From: Auanema rhodensis
Taxonomy: Eukaryota > Nematoda > Chromadorea > Rhabditida > Rhabditidae
Direction of reading: 5' to 3'
NCBI GenBank assembly: GCA_964057225.1
Contig: OZ059896.1
Location: forward strand, 12,446,501-12,510,500
Length of the DNA: 64,000 nt
Shown here: positions 53,891-64,000 of the stretch, in pieces
Layout: every line of letters begins with the position of its first letter
Numbering within the stretch: the first letter of the stretch is position 1
Made by a program: the position numbers and the translations under genes
Notes under the pieces: model-generated
Database searches by the model: none
The model's input: only the letters and a program-made list of their open reading frames with translations
What the model was told of the DNA's origin: nothing

Positions 53891-55219
53891 TATGCTACTT
53901 TCAACCTTTCAACCACTACCTCTCAGAGTTTGCATAATTTTATTCTAACAGGATGCAATGGCTGCTAACAGGTTGTGTTTTTTTCTCTCTTTTTTTTATT
54001 AAAATATTTATTTTCAGCTATAAGCGTGTATGTGAAGAGTTGGGTTTCGATTATGAAAAAATTCATCAGCTCAGGTAATTTAACAATATTTTTAAAATAT
54101 ACATCTTTTTTTTTGGTAAGTGCATGAAACTTACCGAGAGTGGTGGATTTGAGCTCTGCGACTTCGCAACAACCACTTCCAATAGTGGTCCCTCGTCATC
54201 AAGTGTTATTGAAGTTATCACCTTGGATGACAGCGATAATGAGTGAGCTATCGTATAATGAAAAAGCATGAAATTTTTTTTCCAGGACATGGAATCCCGA
54301 GATACCATCAACTAGTGGAGAACAATTAGGAAGCCGTTCATCCTCCAACAATATTTGTCTATTAAAGGTACGAGCTTTTCCTTTTTTTCATGTTACAATT
54401 CTTTTCACTCTATATCTCTTATTTGATTACTTAACTTAAAAAATTTTAAATTTTGCCAGTTATTTTTGAACAAATCATCATACATTTGGAGGCTTTTAGA
54501 AAAATAAATTGTTAAAGTAATGAATACAATTGAATCTTATTCCAAATCCATGCCATAATATTATTTATTAAAATTTTAATCATTAAAATACATTCAAATT
54601 TGAATATTTTGATATACAAAAATTGAAACATTTAAATGTTTTATATTTTTTAAACCATTTCACTCCATCCCTTTTATTTAATTCCATATTTCAAACAATT
54701 TTAAATTTCTACCACTATTTAATTTTTATTTATTAAATTTCTAAACATTAAAAAAAAATTTTGATGCTTAAAAACTGAAACATTTAATTATTTCGTATTT
54801 TTCTAATCGTTTTGAAACAAACTAAACATATTTTTGAAACCATTTCAATTAATAAAAAAAAATGACTATAACAAACAAAAACACATAAAAATTATAAGCA
54901 AAAGTTGGAACAATTCATATATATTCTTAAAACTATTTTTATTTAAACTTTCAAAAAAAATAAAAAAGCATGTAAACTGCTATAAATGTTGTATACTATA
55001 GTGGCCACACTGGCGCATAAAACGCACCGGTTGTTTTACCAACATGGTTGTTTGATCGCTCACGTTCCCACACTTAGAATCTTTTGATGAGCCAATGCAT
55101 GTTATCATGCCGAGGTTATTCAACGAATTCCATGATCGTTCTCTTGCTGAAAGCGGTGTGCCTGAAGCAAAAAGCCTTTTTTTGTTTATCTATTGAGCAC
55201 CCTTCCTTTGAAAAGGGAT
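53891..55219 (+). pseudogene. Older Polinton polB N-terminal part, inverted
   Basis: Matches 37400-39190 in order: start ATG 53958, the first four exons with conserved splice sites (gttgtg, gtaattta, gtgagc, gtacgag), the long intron with fewer tandem units, and exon 5 to GVPEAKSLFLF-type sequence with frame changes. It runs opposite to 53240-53890, so an inversion or a second fragment is involved. Similarity ends at 55219. Confidence 0.82.
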
Positions 55220-55535
55220 CACTACGAGATCAGTTAGACGAACATCGAGTGATGCTTGAGGAACGTACCCATGTGGACTACCCAGCAACTTGGTTGTAAT
55301 TATACCAAGATAGCTATAAAAGGATGTTGGCCAAACACCTTCAAGCCCATAAGACCATGAAAGCTCATGAAATCGACCAAGTTTTCACTAAAGACATTGG
55401 CGAAGAACATCCGACTATTGCGATGAGAGATCTCATGGTGAACACAGGCGAAGTTGAGGAATATACTCAATTTATCCAACTTCGCCGAGATAAATTCGAT
55501 GACTATCAGAGTTCATTTGACTCTACGGTACATAC
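55220..55535 (+). pseudogene. Unidentified coding-like fragment
   Basis: One frame encodes RDQLDEHRVMLEERTHVDYP, then after one TAA (55297-55299) KRMLAKHLQAHKTMKAHEID and GEEHPTIAMRDLMVNTGEVE to DDYQSSFDST. Codon use and composition are coding-like, richer in G/C than its neighbours. I do not recognise the family. Its left edge is the break in the older polB, its right edge the gypsy integrase tail. Confidence 0.45.
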
Positions 55536-56165
55536 AGAAGATTGTGTTAAAAGATCACTAATACAAAAGAAAAGAACATCTGCTATAGTAAAAAATAGAA
55601 TTGAAACATGCACAAAGAAAAATGAACAACGGTACAATACACGAAATAGAATAAAAAATAAATAAATTCAGGTTAATGACTTAGTTATGATAAAAATGAT
55701 AAAAGTCATGTCTACACGAAACAAACTAACACCTTCATTCGAAAGGCCTCACTCGGTTACAGCAGTTCAAAGGTCGTTCCTCGTGGTTCAAACCATTACA
55801 GGGAAAAGCAGGAAAGTACACAAGGATTTTGTCATACCTTACCAACGTACAATATCCATTCTAGTCATCACAATTTCTTGAAGGTATTTTTTTTCAACCA
55901 ATTCAAGTTGTTGAAATATTTTTTATTTTGTGCCATTTCTGATTGCAACACTTCTTTATTGTTGATTGATTTTTCTCTGAGAAGGCTGCTATTGTTTTCC
56001 AAGGTTTTGTTTTATTACTTCAATTCATTGAATAGATTTTTCCAACATTCTCTTGTATTTGTTATGCAAAATCATTACTTGTATTAACCTTAAATACATT
56101 AGTCATACGGGTTGAACAAGTTTTCATTTTTTTGAACAGAACGGGCTCGACCTATTCTTAGGGTA
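55536..56165 (+). pseudogene. Gypsy integrase C-terminus and LTR-like block
   Basis: HTEDCVKRSLIQKKRTS, then the basic linker, then LTPSFERPHSVTAVQRS and GKSRKVHKDFVIPYQR; this copy has no stop in the last domain. The LTR-like block runs about 55900-56165. Confidence 0.68.
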
Positions 56166-56167
56166 AC

Positions 56168-56413
56168 ACCTTCTTCACTGCTGCTTGAAAAATACTTTGA
56201 CTTCTTTCAATATTGATAGCAGAAAAATACACTCTTTTATTGAAGATGGAGCAGATGGTAAATATTGTTAAACAGATACGATAATACGTATTTATCAGAA
56301 TGTTTTGCGCACTTGGTTCAGTTGGTTGTTATTGGTTTTGATTTAATTGTAAATAATGTAATAATTGAGATGCTTAAATATGATATTAAAGATCCCGTTT
56401 TGATTGAATTAAA
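56168..56413 (+). pseudogene. hAT transposase middle fragment
   Basis: Encodes RYDNTYLSECFAHLVQLVVI and continues VNNVIIEMLKYDIKDPVLIE. CFAHLVQL is the conserved C/H-AH-LQL motif of hAT transposases, missing from the 14945-15700 copy. The ends join gypsy sequence on both sides. Confidence 0.7.
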
Positions 56414-56880
56414 AAAAATGAACAACGGTACAATACACGAAATAGAAATAAGAAATAAATAAATTCAGGTTAATGACTTAGTTATGATAAAAATGATAAA
56501 AGTCATGTCCACACGAAACAAACTAACACTTTCATTCGAAAGGCCTTATTTAGTTACAGCAGTTCAAAGGTCGTTCCTCGTGGTTCGAACCATTACAGGA
56601 AAAAGCAGGAAAGTACACAAGTTCATTTTTTTGTACAGAACGGGCTCAACCTATTCATAGGGTAACACCGTATCTGTACAACTCAAGAAAATGATCGAAT
56701 ATCAAAGTCAAATGGTTGAGAAGCAAATTCTCGTTTGCAAGCATTTCACTACTCAACGATTTGGAATAGAATCTACTCAATACTACATTTCAAATTCAAC
56801 AAACTTAAAGAGACAATAGCTAAACTTTCAAAACTTATTGTATACATTTTTTAAAATTTTTATCCACTACATCATAATTT
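56414..56880 (+). pseudogene. Gypsy integrase tail joined to gag N-terminus
   Basis: The integrase basic linker and last domain (to GKSRKVHK, about 56620) joins by deletion to the LTR end block (56635-56680) and gag start KKMIEYQSQMVEKQ (56686-56880). Confidence 0.62.
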
Positions 56881-56999
56881 TTTTTTCAACATCCAACTAT
56901 CTTGAAAAGTAAATTTATTTATTTTGTTTTTGAACAGGGACGTTTAACGTTTTAAGGTGGGAGGATGTCACATCTGCAAGCACATGGTAAACATGTGCG

Positions 57000-57220
57000 C
57001 GCTATTCAGATAGCGGGAGCCTGAACAAGTCTCGCCTACAACATGGGAGACACATGGCACTCTTGCTTCTGGCCTGACCCAGATAGGTTGTCTTATAGCC
57101 ACGTGAGTCTCATCTCAATAGATTCTCTATTTTCATACTTCGTTTTATCTTTTCATCATCTTTTTTATGGTAATTCTCATATTGTATTTTATTGTAATTT
57201 GATCATGAATCCTTTCTTTT
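57000..57220 (+). repeat. SINE-like segment with hairpin block
   Basis: Contains the ~75-bp hairpin block (57043-57116), and acatgtgcgcgctattcagatagcgg, read in reverse, aligns with the SINE body (catttgaatagctcgcatatg). No gene. Confidence 0.5.
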
Positions 57221-57660
57221 TTAACATTTGTCTTGATAAGAAAATCGGAGCGTTCGGCTCTCTACTAACATACCATAAGATATTTTGGTGACAATATCCA
57301 AAACAGTTTTCCTCGAAGGAACTTTGCATGAAGGGTTCAAATTGTTTACAATCTCATGAAGAAACCTGTTTTCTAGTGAGTAAGCTGGAGCATATGATGT
57401 TGCTATGTACAAAGCAAAAAACAATTCAGTTCAGCCTGGTTACACTCCTTCTTAGTAGGAAAGAAATTGGTTAGTTTTCCAGCAGAAGACGTTTTCATTG
57501 GGTGGCACTGGTTCATATGTCTGTTCAACATAGTAGTAGATCCACACTTAGTGTATGCAACATCACATTTCTTACATTTTTAATAAGGTTTTTTAACACC
57601 AACACCAGAGAAATGATCATAAAACGTAGTGTACTTGCGAGTCATGTTTAGAAATTATTA
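57221..57660 (-). pseudogene. hAT transposase N-terminus with BED-type zinc finger
   Basis: On the minus strand a start near 57644 gives MTRKYTTFYDHFSG, then a stop, then CKKCDV with HMNQCHP (C2H2 BED-like finger), KLTNFFPTKKECNQAELN, and after frame changes FALYIATSYAPAYSLENRF and PSRKTVLDIVTKISYG. This order (BED finger, linker, helical region) is that of hAT transposases. Mirror at 61795-62258. Confidence 0.72.
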
Positions 57661-57889
57661 AAGTTTAGGGATACTTAAATCTCTTTTCAGTCTAACTTAC
57701 CTTACGGGATGAATAAAACGGTTGTCGATAATTAAATATCATGCCTACAACATGGGACACACATGGCACTCTTGCTTCTGGCCTGACCAAGACGGGTTGT
57801 CTTATAGCCATGTGAGTCTCATCTCAATAGATTCTCTATTTTATTACTTTATTTTATCTTTTTATCATCTTTCTTAATGTAATTCGGGT

Positions 57890-58279
57890 CTGCCTACCTT
57901 AGGAACGTGGTAGAAGTACATATATCTTCCGACCATGAAAAGACGGGGAAAATTAGTATGTAACGCAGTTATTAATGTTTATTAAATTAACCCTCGATAT
58001 GCGTCGCGTTGAGGTCAGCGCAACTGTTTGTTAATCTTATGATATAAACATTCAATGTGTGCTCTATAGAAATTTTGTATTGGTTTCTATAGTAAAATAA
58101 AATGTTAAACTATTCTAATATGTTCATATTTTCTTGTATTTTGAGAATTTCACTTGTTACAATAAATTTGACAGCTTATGCGCCCCCAAAAATATGTTTT
58201 TAGCAGCTGACGCCGTCCAAAGTATACTTTTGACAGCTGTTTGGGAGCGTAGTTATTAAATTTTACACGGCTCTCTGCT
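57890..58279 (-). mobile_element. Polinton-type terminus, truncated (P2)
   Basis: Starts agcagagagccgtg on the minus strand from 58279, then the cccaaacagctg block. It differs from the three unit copies by scattered substitutions and 8 extra bases at the tip junction (atgtgagc), so it diverged earlier. Confidence 0.7.
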
Positions 58280-58282
58280 CAC

Positions 58283-58650
58283 ATAGCTCTAAAGCAACGG
58301 ATATAAATTGGAGCAAAAATGAAACCTTGTTATACGTGTCTCATTTTATAGGCGTGGCTGTAGGCTTTGATCATTTGAATAGCTCGCATATGTTTAGCAT
58401 GTGCTTGCAGATTTGACAGTGAGAAAAATCGATTGGAAATAGAAAGAAAAAAAAATATTAAGTTTCAAGCTGCTTGATAGTGTAGTTTAGATGTGTATAT
58501 TTCACGACTTGTTATTTCGGACATAAACTAAAGTGAATCTGTGAAACATATATCGCCCAAAACAAAAAACAAAATTTGAAAGTTCCGCCATGATTTAAAC
58601 TGGGGTCGAGCATTCAGAGTCCTAAGTGTTGACCACTACACCACGGACCC
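58283..58650 (-). repeat. tRNA-Gln-headed SINE-like repeat (P2)
   Basis: tRNA-like head 58582-58650; the acceptor strand reads gggtccg instead of ggttccg. The body matches 630-922 with small indels. Confidence 0.68.
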
Positions 58651-59289
58651 ACTGTAATCTGTCACAAAAGAATTGCCATATATAAGATTTGATCTTCCTT
58701 CTTGTTTAAAACAAAAGGGAAGAATTCATGAACAATATGAGCAAGAGGAGATTTCAAAATTTTGAGTTTTTTGAAGTTGGAACTCAGGTTATTGCTGTTT
58801 TCCAAGTTTGTTACTGTTGTAGTAGTCAAATAAGAAAATCCTCTTTTTATTTTCAACAACCAAGTTCGGAATTAAAATTTATTACTCCAGCTCGAATTTT
58901 AAAAAACACAGTTTTGGGCAGTAAAACTAATATTAATGACACAACGACTCTTCCACACTTTTTATATTCGAAATATTATATATGTTTTTCTACTTTTGTT
59001 GTTAGTTGGGCAGAACCGAATGCTTTGATCGATATTTTGATATAAACGTAAGCAGATAAAAGAAGTCATTATTAGATCACAAGAAATTACAGTATGAGTT
59101 ATACATTAGGTATACCGATTGAAATTGAATGAAATAATAATCAAATATTAGGTTTTATGCTGCTTGATAATGTAGTACATGGTTATTTTCTAAGACTCAA
59201 AGTTTGGGACAAAAATCATAGTAAATCTGTAAAACATTTTTGGTAACTTTGTTGCTGAATAGTGGAAAAAACGAACTGAAAATAAAATA
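58651..59289 (-). repeat. SINE-body repeats (P2 left arm)
   Basis: Equivalent of 992-1640 with scattered changes; no gene. Confidence 0.5.
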
Positions 59290-59889
59290 GTTCCGGCTTT
59301 AATCTGTGATGGAGAAAAAGCTCTTCTTGCTCTAAAAGTCGTTAGTTAGTCATACTTTAAATTTTCACGATGTGTTATAGAACAATGTTTTTTCTGAAAT
59401 GATTGTTGTAAGATGTGATGTGCATCTTCTTGGAAACGCAGTTTTCGAATTGAAAGCAAAAAAAACTGAAAAAGAAAATACAGAGGTGTTTGTTTGGTGA
59501 GACTAAAAAAGTGTGTCACTACATTTAAAACAGTTTCATAATGACAATACACTTCTCTTTACAGGATCCCCGTGGCAATATTTCGATGAACTGTCTGCTT
59601 GAATCGCTGGGTGAAGATCATTGGAATAAACTATTGAACAAGATTATTAAAAAAGAAAACAAAAAAGTTTCGGAATGGTAAGGCTAAATTAAAGTAAATG
59701 AGTACTATAAATGTTCCAAGATAAGTAGTTGAAGACAAATGCTCTATTCTTATCATTCACTAGAAACAAAACTGAGAAGCGGTCGTTTACAACAGTTTGT
59801 GAGTACGAATCTCATTGAATGCAGGAATGCTATTCTCAAAAATAGGATCACCGCTGAAACGTCTGCTGTTCCACTGTTATCTTTCTAAA
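59290..59889 (+). pseudogene. Exon-like blocks and env-tail fragment (P2 loop)
   Basis: Copy of 1640-2241: DPRGNISMNCLLESLGEDHW block at 59567-59680 (shares the Cys variant of the P1 left arm) and env tail 59757-59889. It then joins the loop sequence of 10270 onward, so the copy is a recombinant of two parts of the unit. Confidence 0.5.
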
Positions 59890-60976
59890 CTAATGTTTAT
59901 TTTTTCAGTAGAAGCACAAGAATTGATAAAAATGATCACTGGATTACGGAGTAAATTTTAACCAGTTGATCTTCAAATCTGGAATAATTTGAAATATAGG
60001 CACAGCTCGCAAAGCGAAAATATGCAGTATTTATCTCATTTCAATTTCAAAATTTTGTTGTTAAACAACAAGAACATATAAGAGTTCTTGATTCTTGAAA
60101 ACATATTCGTGAATGGCAGTAGGCCTGGTCTGAAAGAGATGTATTGAATAAATACATTTGAAACCAGTTCATTTTTTTCAGTTTCGTTAAAGATGTATTC
60201 ACCTAAATTATAAACATTCTAGAATCAATCACCTCAAGATACCTGTCTTTTAGATTGGCTGACTCGGGTTTAAGTTTCTGATAATTTTCAGACAAAGTAA
60301 TTCATCAGATGGATAAATTTCATTAAATAGAATTTTTTTCAATTTTACTTTTCGTAGATTTTGCAGAAGATAATTTGCATTATGGTACAGAAAGAAAATT
60401 TAAGAAAATGATATGAACCCATTCATGTTTCCTGACCAAGGTGAAAGAACATCTTGGGTACAAACTTAAAGATATTTGAAATCATCTTTCAATTTTACAA
60501 CAGTTAACAAGACATTGATAGGATATTCAGCAAAATCATGATAATGAACTCAAAAAATAGAAAAGACTAAGAGAAATAATACACTAACTTATCATTTTTA
60601 AACACTTTCAGAATTTCCTTTGATGCCGCAAAAGCTGTAGAACCACTCCATCCAAAAATCATTGTTCTGTAACAAATAAAGACCTCCTTGATCGAACTTA
60701 AAATAAGAATGTAAATATTATAAATGTGTGAAGTGTGCTGCGCATCTAACTAGTGTGCCATTACTTAAAATCGATAATTAGTCTTTTATAAGAATGTTTC
60801 TTTTTCTTTGTTAGTTTTCTGAACAGTAGTTTGGTTCTGATGTGCAAATTATTTGATGATGTGGAATGTGCGTTCCACTCATTTGATTCTCCAATCTTGA
60901 CATTTTTCAGAAACATTTGTACGCTAAATTGGAATTAACTGTACATTGACTGATATGTTGTTGAACTTGAATTTAT
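59890..60976. other. Loop sequence copy, no clear gene
   Basis: Same as 10290-11360, with a short insertion (cgcaaagcg) near 60008. Confidence 0.55.
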
Positions 60977-61325
60977 CTCATGGTTAGCACTCAGGACTCT
61001 GAATCCTGCGAACCGAGTTCAAATCTCGCCGGATTTTGTTTTTTGTTTCGGCTGATATATGTTTCACAGATTTACTATGATTTTTGTCCCAAACTTTGAG
61101 TCTTAGAAAATAACCATGTACTACATTATCAAGCAGCATAAAACCTAATATTTGATTATTATTTCATTTAATTTCAATCGGTATATTTGATGTATATGTT
61201 AATGTATAACTCATACTGTAATTTCTTGTGATCTAATAATGACTTCTTTAATCTGCTTACGTTTATATCAAAATATCGATCAAAGCATTCGGTTCAGCCC
61301 AACTAACAACAAAAGTAGAAAAACA
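60977..61325 (+). repeat. tRNA-Gln-headed SINE-like repeat (P2)
   Basis: tRNA part 60977-61033 without the 5' acceptor strand; body as in 11361-11712. Confidence 0.7.
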
Positions 61326-61794
61326 TATATAATATTTCGAATATAAAAAGTGTGGAAGAGTCGTTGTGTCATTAATATTAGTTTTACTGCCCAAAACTGT
61401 GTTTTTTAAAATTCGAGCTGGAGTAATAAATTTTAATTCCGAACTTGGTTGTTGAAAATAAAAAGAGGATTTTCTTATTTGACTACTACAACAGTAACAA
61501 ACTTGGAGAACAGCAATAACCTGAGTTCCAACTTACAAGAAGGAAGATCAAATCTCATATATGGCAATTCTTTTGTGACAGATTACAGTGGTTCCGTGTT
61601 GTATAATATAATAAAGTATTATATAATAAAGTATTAAAATATAGAATCTATTGAGATGAGACTCACATGGATATAAGACAACCCGTCTTGGTCAGGCCAG
61701 AAGCAAGAGTGCCATGTGTGTCCCATGCTGTAGGCATGATATTTAATTATCGACAACCGTTTTATTCATCCCGTAAGGTAAGTTAGACTGAAAA
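61326..61794. repeat. SINE-body repeats and hairpin block
   Basis: 61449-61610 is the deleted version of the frame at 12797-12994; (ta/at)-rich short repeats follow at 61600-61640 and the hairpin block at 61656-61728. No gene. Confidence 0.5.
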
Positions 61795-62258
61795 GAGATT
61801 TAAGTATCCCTAAACTTTAATAATTTCTAAACATGACTCGCAAGTACACTACGTTTTATGATCATTTCTCTGGTGTTGGTGTTAAAAAACCTTATTAAAA
61901 ATGTAAGAAATGTGATGTTGCATACACTAAGTGTGGATCTACTACTATGTTGAACAGACGTATGAACCAGTGCCACCCAATGAAGACGTCTTCTGCTGGA
62001 AAACTAACCAATTTCTTTCCTACTAAGAAGGAGTGTAACCAGGCTGAACTGAATTGTTTTTTGCTTTGTACATAGCAACATCATATGCTCCAGCTTACTC
62101 ACTAGAAAACAAGTTTCTTCATGAGATTGTAAACAATTTGAACCCTTCATGCAAAGTTCCTTCGAGGAAAACTGTTTTGGATATTGTCACCAAAATATCT
62201 TATGGTATGTTAGTAGAGAGCCGAACGCTCCGATTTTCTTATCAAGACAAATGTTAAA
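61795..62258 (+). pseudogene. hAT transposase N-terminus with BED-type zinc finger (mirror)
   Basis: MTRKYTTFYDHFSGVGVKKP, a TAA, then CKKCDVAYTKCGSTTMLNRR: one finger histidine-side residue differs from the left copy (RMNQCHP). The helical part (62069-62258) is open. Inactive. Confidence 0.72.
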
Positions 62259-62589
62259 AAAGAAAGGATTCATGATCAAATTACAATAAAATACAATATG
62301 AGAATTACCATAAAAAAGATGATGAAAAGATAAAACGAAGTATGAAAATAGAGAATCTATTGAGATGAGACTCACGTGGCTATAAGACAACCTATCTGGG
62401 TCAGGCCAGAAGCAAGAGTGCCATGTGTCTCCCATGTTGTAGGCGAGACTTGTTCAGGCTCCCGCTATCTGAATAGCGCGCACATGTTTACCATGTGCTT
62501 GCAGATGTGACATCCTCCCACCTTAAAACGTTAAACGTCCCTGTTCAAAAACAAAATAAATAAATTTACTTTTTAAGATAGTTGGATGT
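62259..62589. repeat. SINE-like segment with hairpin block (mirror)
   Basis: Mirror of 56890-57220. No gene. Confidence 0.5.
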
Positions 62590-63496
62590 TGAAAAAAATT
62601 AAGGTGTAGTGGATAAAAATTTCAAAAAATGTATACAATAAGTTTTGAAAGTTTAGCTATTGTCTCTTCAAGTTTGTTAAATTCGAAAAGTAGTATTGAG
62701 TAGATTCTATTCCAAATAGTTGAGTAGTGAAATGCTTGCAAACGAGGTTTTGCTTCTTAACCATTTGACTTTGATATTCGATCATTTTCTTGAGTTGTAC
62801 AGATACGGTGTTACCCTGTTAATAGGTCGAGCCCGTTCTGTACAAAAAAATGAAAACTCGTTTAACCCGTATGACTAATGTCCGTACGGTGAATAGAAGT
62901 AATGATTAAGCATAAAGAATAACAAAGTTTACAAGAGAATGTTGGAAAAATCTATTCAATGTTTTTCTAGACTTTTCAGAGAAAAATCAATCAACAAAAA
63001 AGAAGTGTTACAATCAGAAATGGCACAAAATAAAAAATATTTCAACTACTTGAATTGGTTAAAAAAACTACCTTCAAGAAATTGTAATGACTGGAATGGA
63101 TGTTCTTTGTTTCGTGTAGACATGACTTTTATCATCTTTATCATAACTAAGTCATTAACCTGAATTTATTTGTTTTTTATTTCTATTTCGTGTATTGTAC
63201 CGTTGTTCATTTTTCTTTGTGCATGTTTCAATTCTATCTTTTACTATAGCAAAAGTGCTTTCCTTTTGTATTAGTGATCTATTAACACAATCTTCTGTAG
63301 AATTGGTTGGTTCTTCAGTTTGGAGATTATTTGCAGGCAAGTGGTGGTCAATAGGAAGTCTTGCATCCCGACCAAATAATACTATGTATGGACTAATAAA
63401 TGTTGATAAGTTTGGTAACGTCTTGATTGCAAACATAATTTTGGGTAGGTGTAAATCCCAGTTAGTTTGTTGTTCATTCACGAATGAAGAGTTCAT
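62590..63496 (-). pseudogene. Gypsy gag N-terminus, LTR-like block and integrase tail
   Basis: Same arrangement as 13990-14936. The integrase segment is 63496-63155 (NEQQTNWDLHLPKIMFAIK). One block near 62960 (gtttttctag) replaces the attaaagtaataaaataaaacc of the other copies. Confidence 0.65.
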
Positions 63497-63499
63497 TTT

Positions 63500-64000
63500 T
63501 CTTTGTGCATGCGAGATTGTAACTTAGTTGTAATTTCAGATATTGGTTCAAGAAGAGTTTTCAAATCGAAAATAATATCCCATTCTTTCTTGGTAATCGA
63601 TGGGTGACTACTGCACAAATTTTTTTTAAAAATAAAAAAAAAACAGCTAACTTTTCATTTCTTTCTGAAAATACTCTCAATTTCTTCTCGAAAATTTTTT
63701 TGAAAACCTTTGAGAGAATTTTTGCAGGAATGTCTTGTAAAACTTTCTTTAATGTTGAAACGGTCAGTACTACTACGACGTAGTTTTTTAATAATTTTCC
63801 TTATTCTTTTAATTCAATCAAAACTGGATCTTTTATAAGATATTTAAGCATCGCAATTATTACATTATTTACAATTAAATCAAAACCAATAACAACCAAC
63901 TGAACCAAGTGCGCAAAACATTGTGATGATTACGTATTATCATATCTGTTTAATAATGTTTACCATCTGCTCCAGCTCTAATGTAAGAGTGTATTTTTCT
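63500..64000 (-). pseudogene. hAT transposase fragment, runs off the window
   Basis: Minus-strand copy of 14945-15400. It keeps the CFAHLVQL-type region (63855-63915) that the 14945 copy has lost, and continues beyond the window end. Confidence 0.68.

Larger units (their letters stand above)
56623..62853. repeat. Palindrome P2
   Basis: Outer arms pair with sum 119478 (57221-57424 with 62054-62257). After an ~830-bp deletion in the right arm, inner parts pair with sum 120308 (58859 with 61449). Arms are about 56623-59235 and 61073-62853; the loop is 59236-61072. The arms carry gypsy gag, hAT N-terminus, SINE segments and, only on the left, a Polinton terminus. Confidence 0.85.

Overview
The window is eukaryotic, almost certainly animal, and most likely from a nematode-like genome. 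It is AT-rich. The best-resolved gene is cut by eight introns of 43-46 nt that end in short pyrimidine-AG acceptors. Nothing looks prokaryotic, and I found no rRNA gene, CRISPR array or clear single-copy host gene. The species cannot be named from sequence alone. Nearly all of the 64 kb is mobile DNA and large inverted duplications.

Layout. (1) 1-13996 is a giant palindrome with two ~6.5-7 kb arms. Each arm carries a Polinton-type terminus, tRNA-Gln-headed SINE-like repeats, exon-like blocks of an unidentified gene, the tail of an env-like gene, a conserved 92-codon frame, a gag-like frame and gypsy integrase/LTR debris. Smaller palindromes sit inside each arm. (2) 13997-21060 holds gypsy and hAT remnants, then a mariner broken by an LTR element (LTR 16847-17245, tRNA-Gln primer site 17246-17258). 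That element keeps gag and an env-like gene but shows no pol. (3) 21061-35326 contains two more copies of the palindrome arm; with 6353-14884 they form a second, larger inverted repeat. (4) 35719-52724 is a 17,006-bp Polinton/Maverick with terminal inverted repeats starting AG and a 6-bp target duplication TACGTC. It encodes protein-primed DNA polymerase B, major and minor capsid proteins, a pX/pVI-like basic protein, an adenain-like protease, a packaging ATPase, a chromodomain integrase and several small proteins. (5) It sits inside the capsid gene of an older, rearranged relative (35677-35718 and 52731-55219). (6) 55220-64000 is another mosaic of gypsy, hAT, SINE and Polinton ends, including a third palindrome (56623-62853).

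How the genes fit together. The Polinton genes form a virion-plus-self-synthesis set: polymerase B for replication, integrase for insertion, and ATPase, protease, capsid, penton and core-like proteins for particle assembly. It is nearly intact but carries an in-frame TGA in polB, an in-frame TAA at capsid codon 50 and a frame change in a cysteine-rich gene, so this copy is probably defective. Nine copies of a 20-bp dyad (TATCGAA-N6-TTCGATA) lie just inside its termini. The palindromic units appear to have spread by duplication and inversion, carrying fragments of several element classes.
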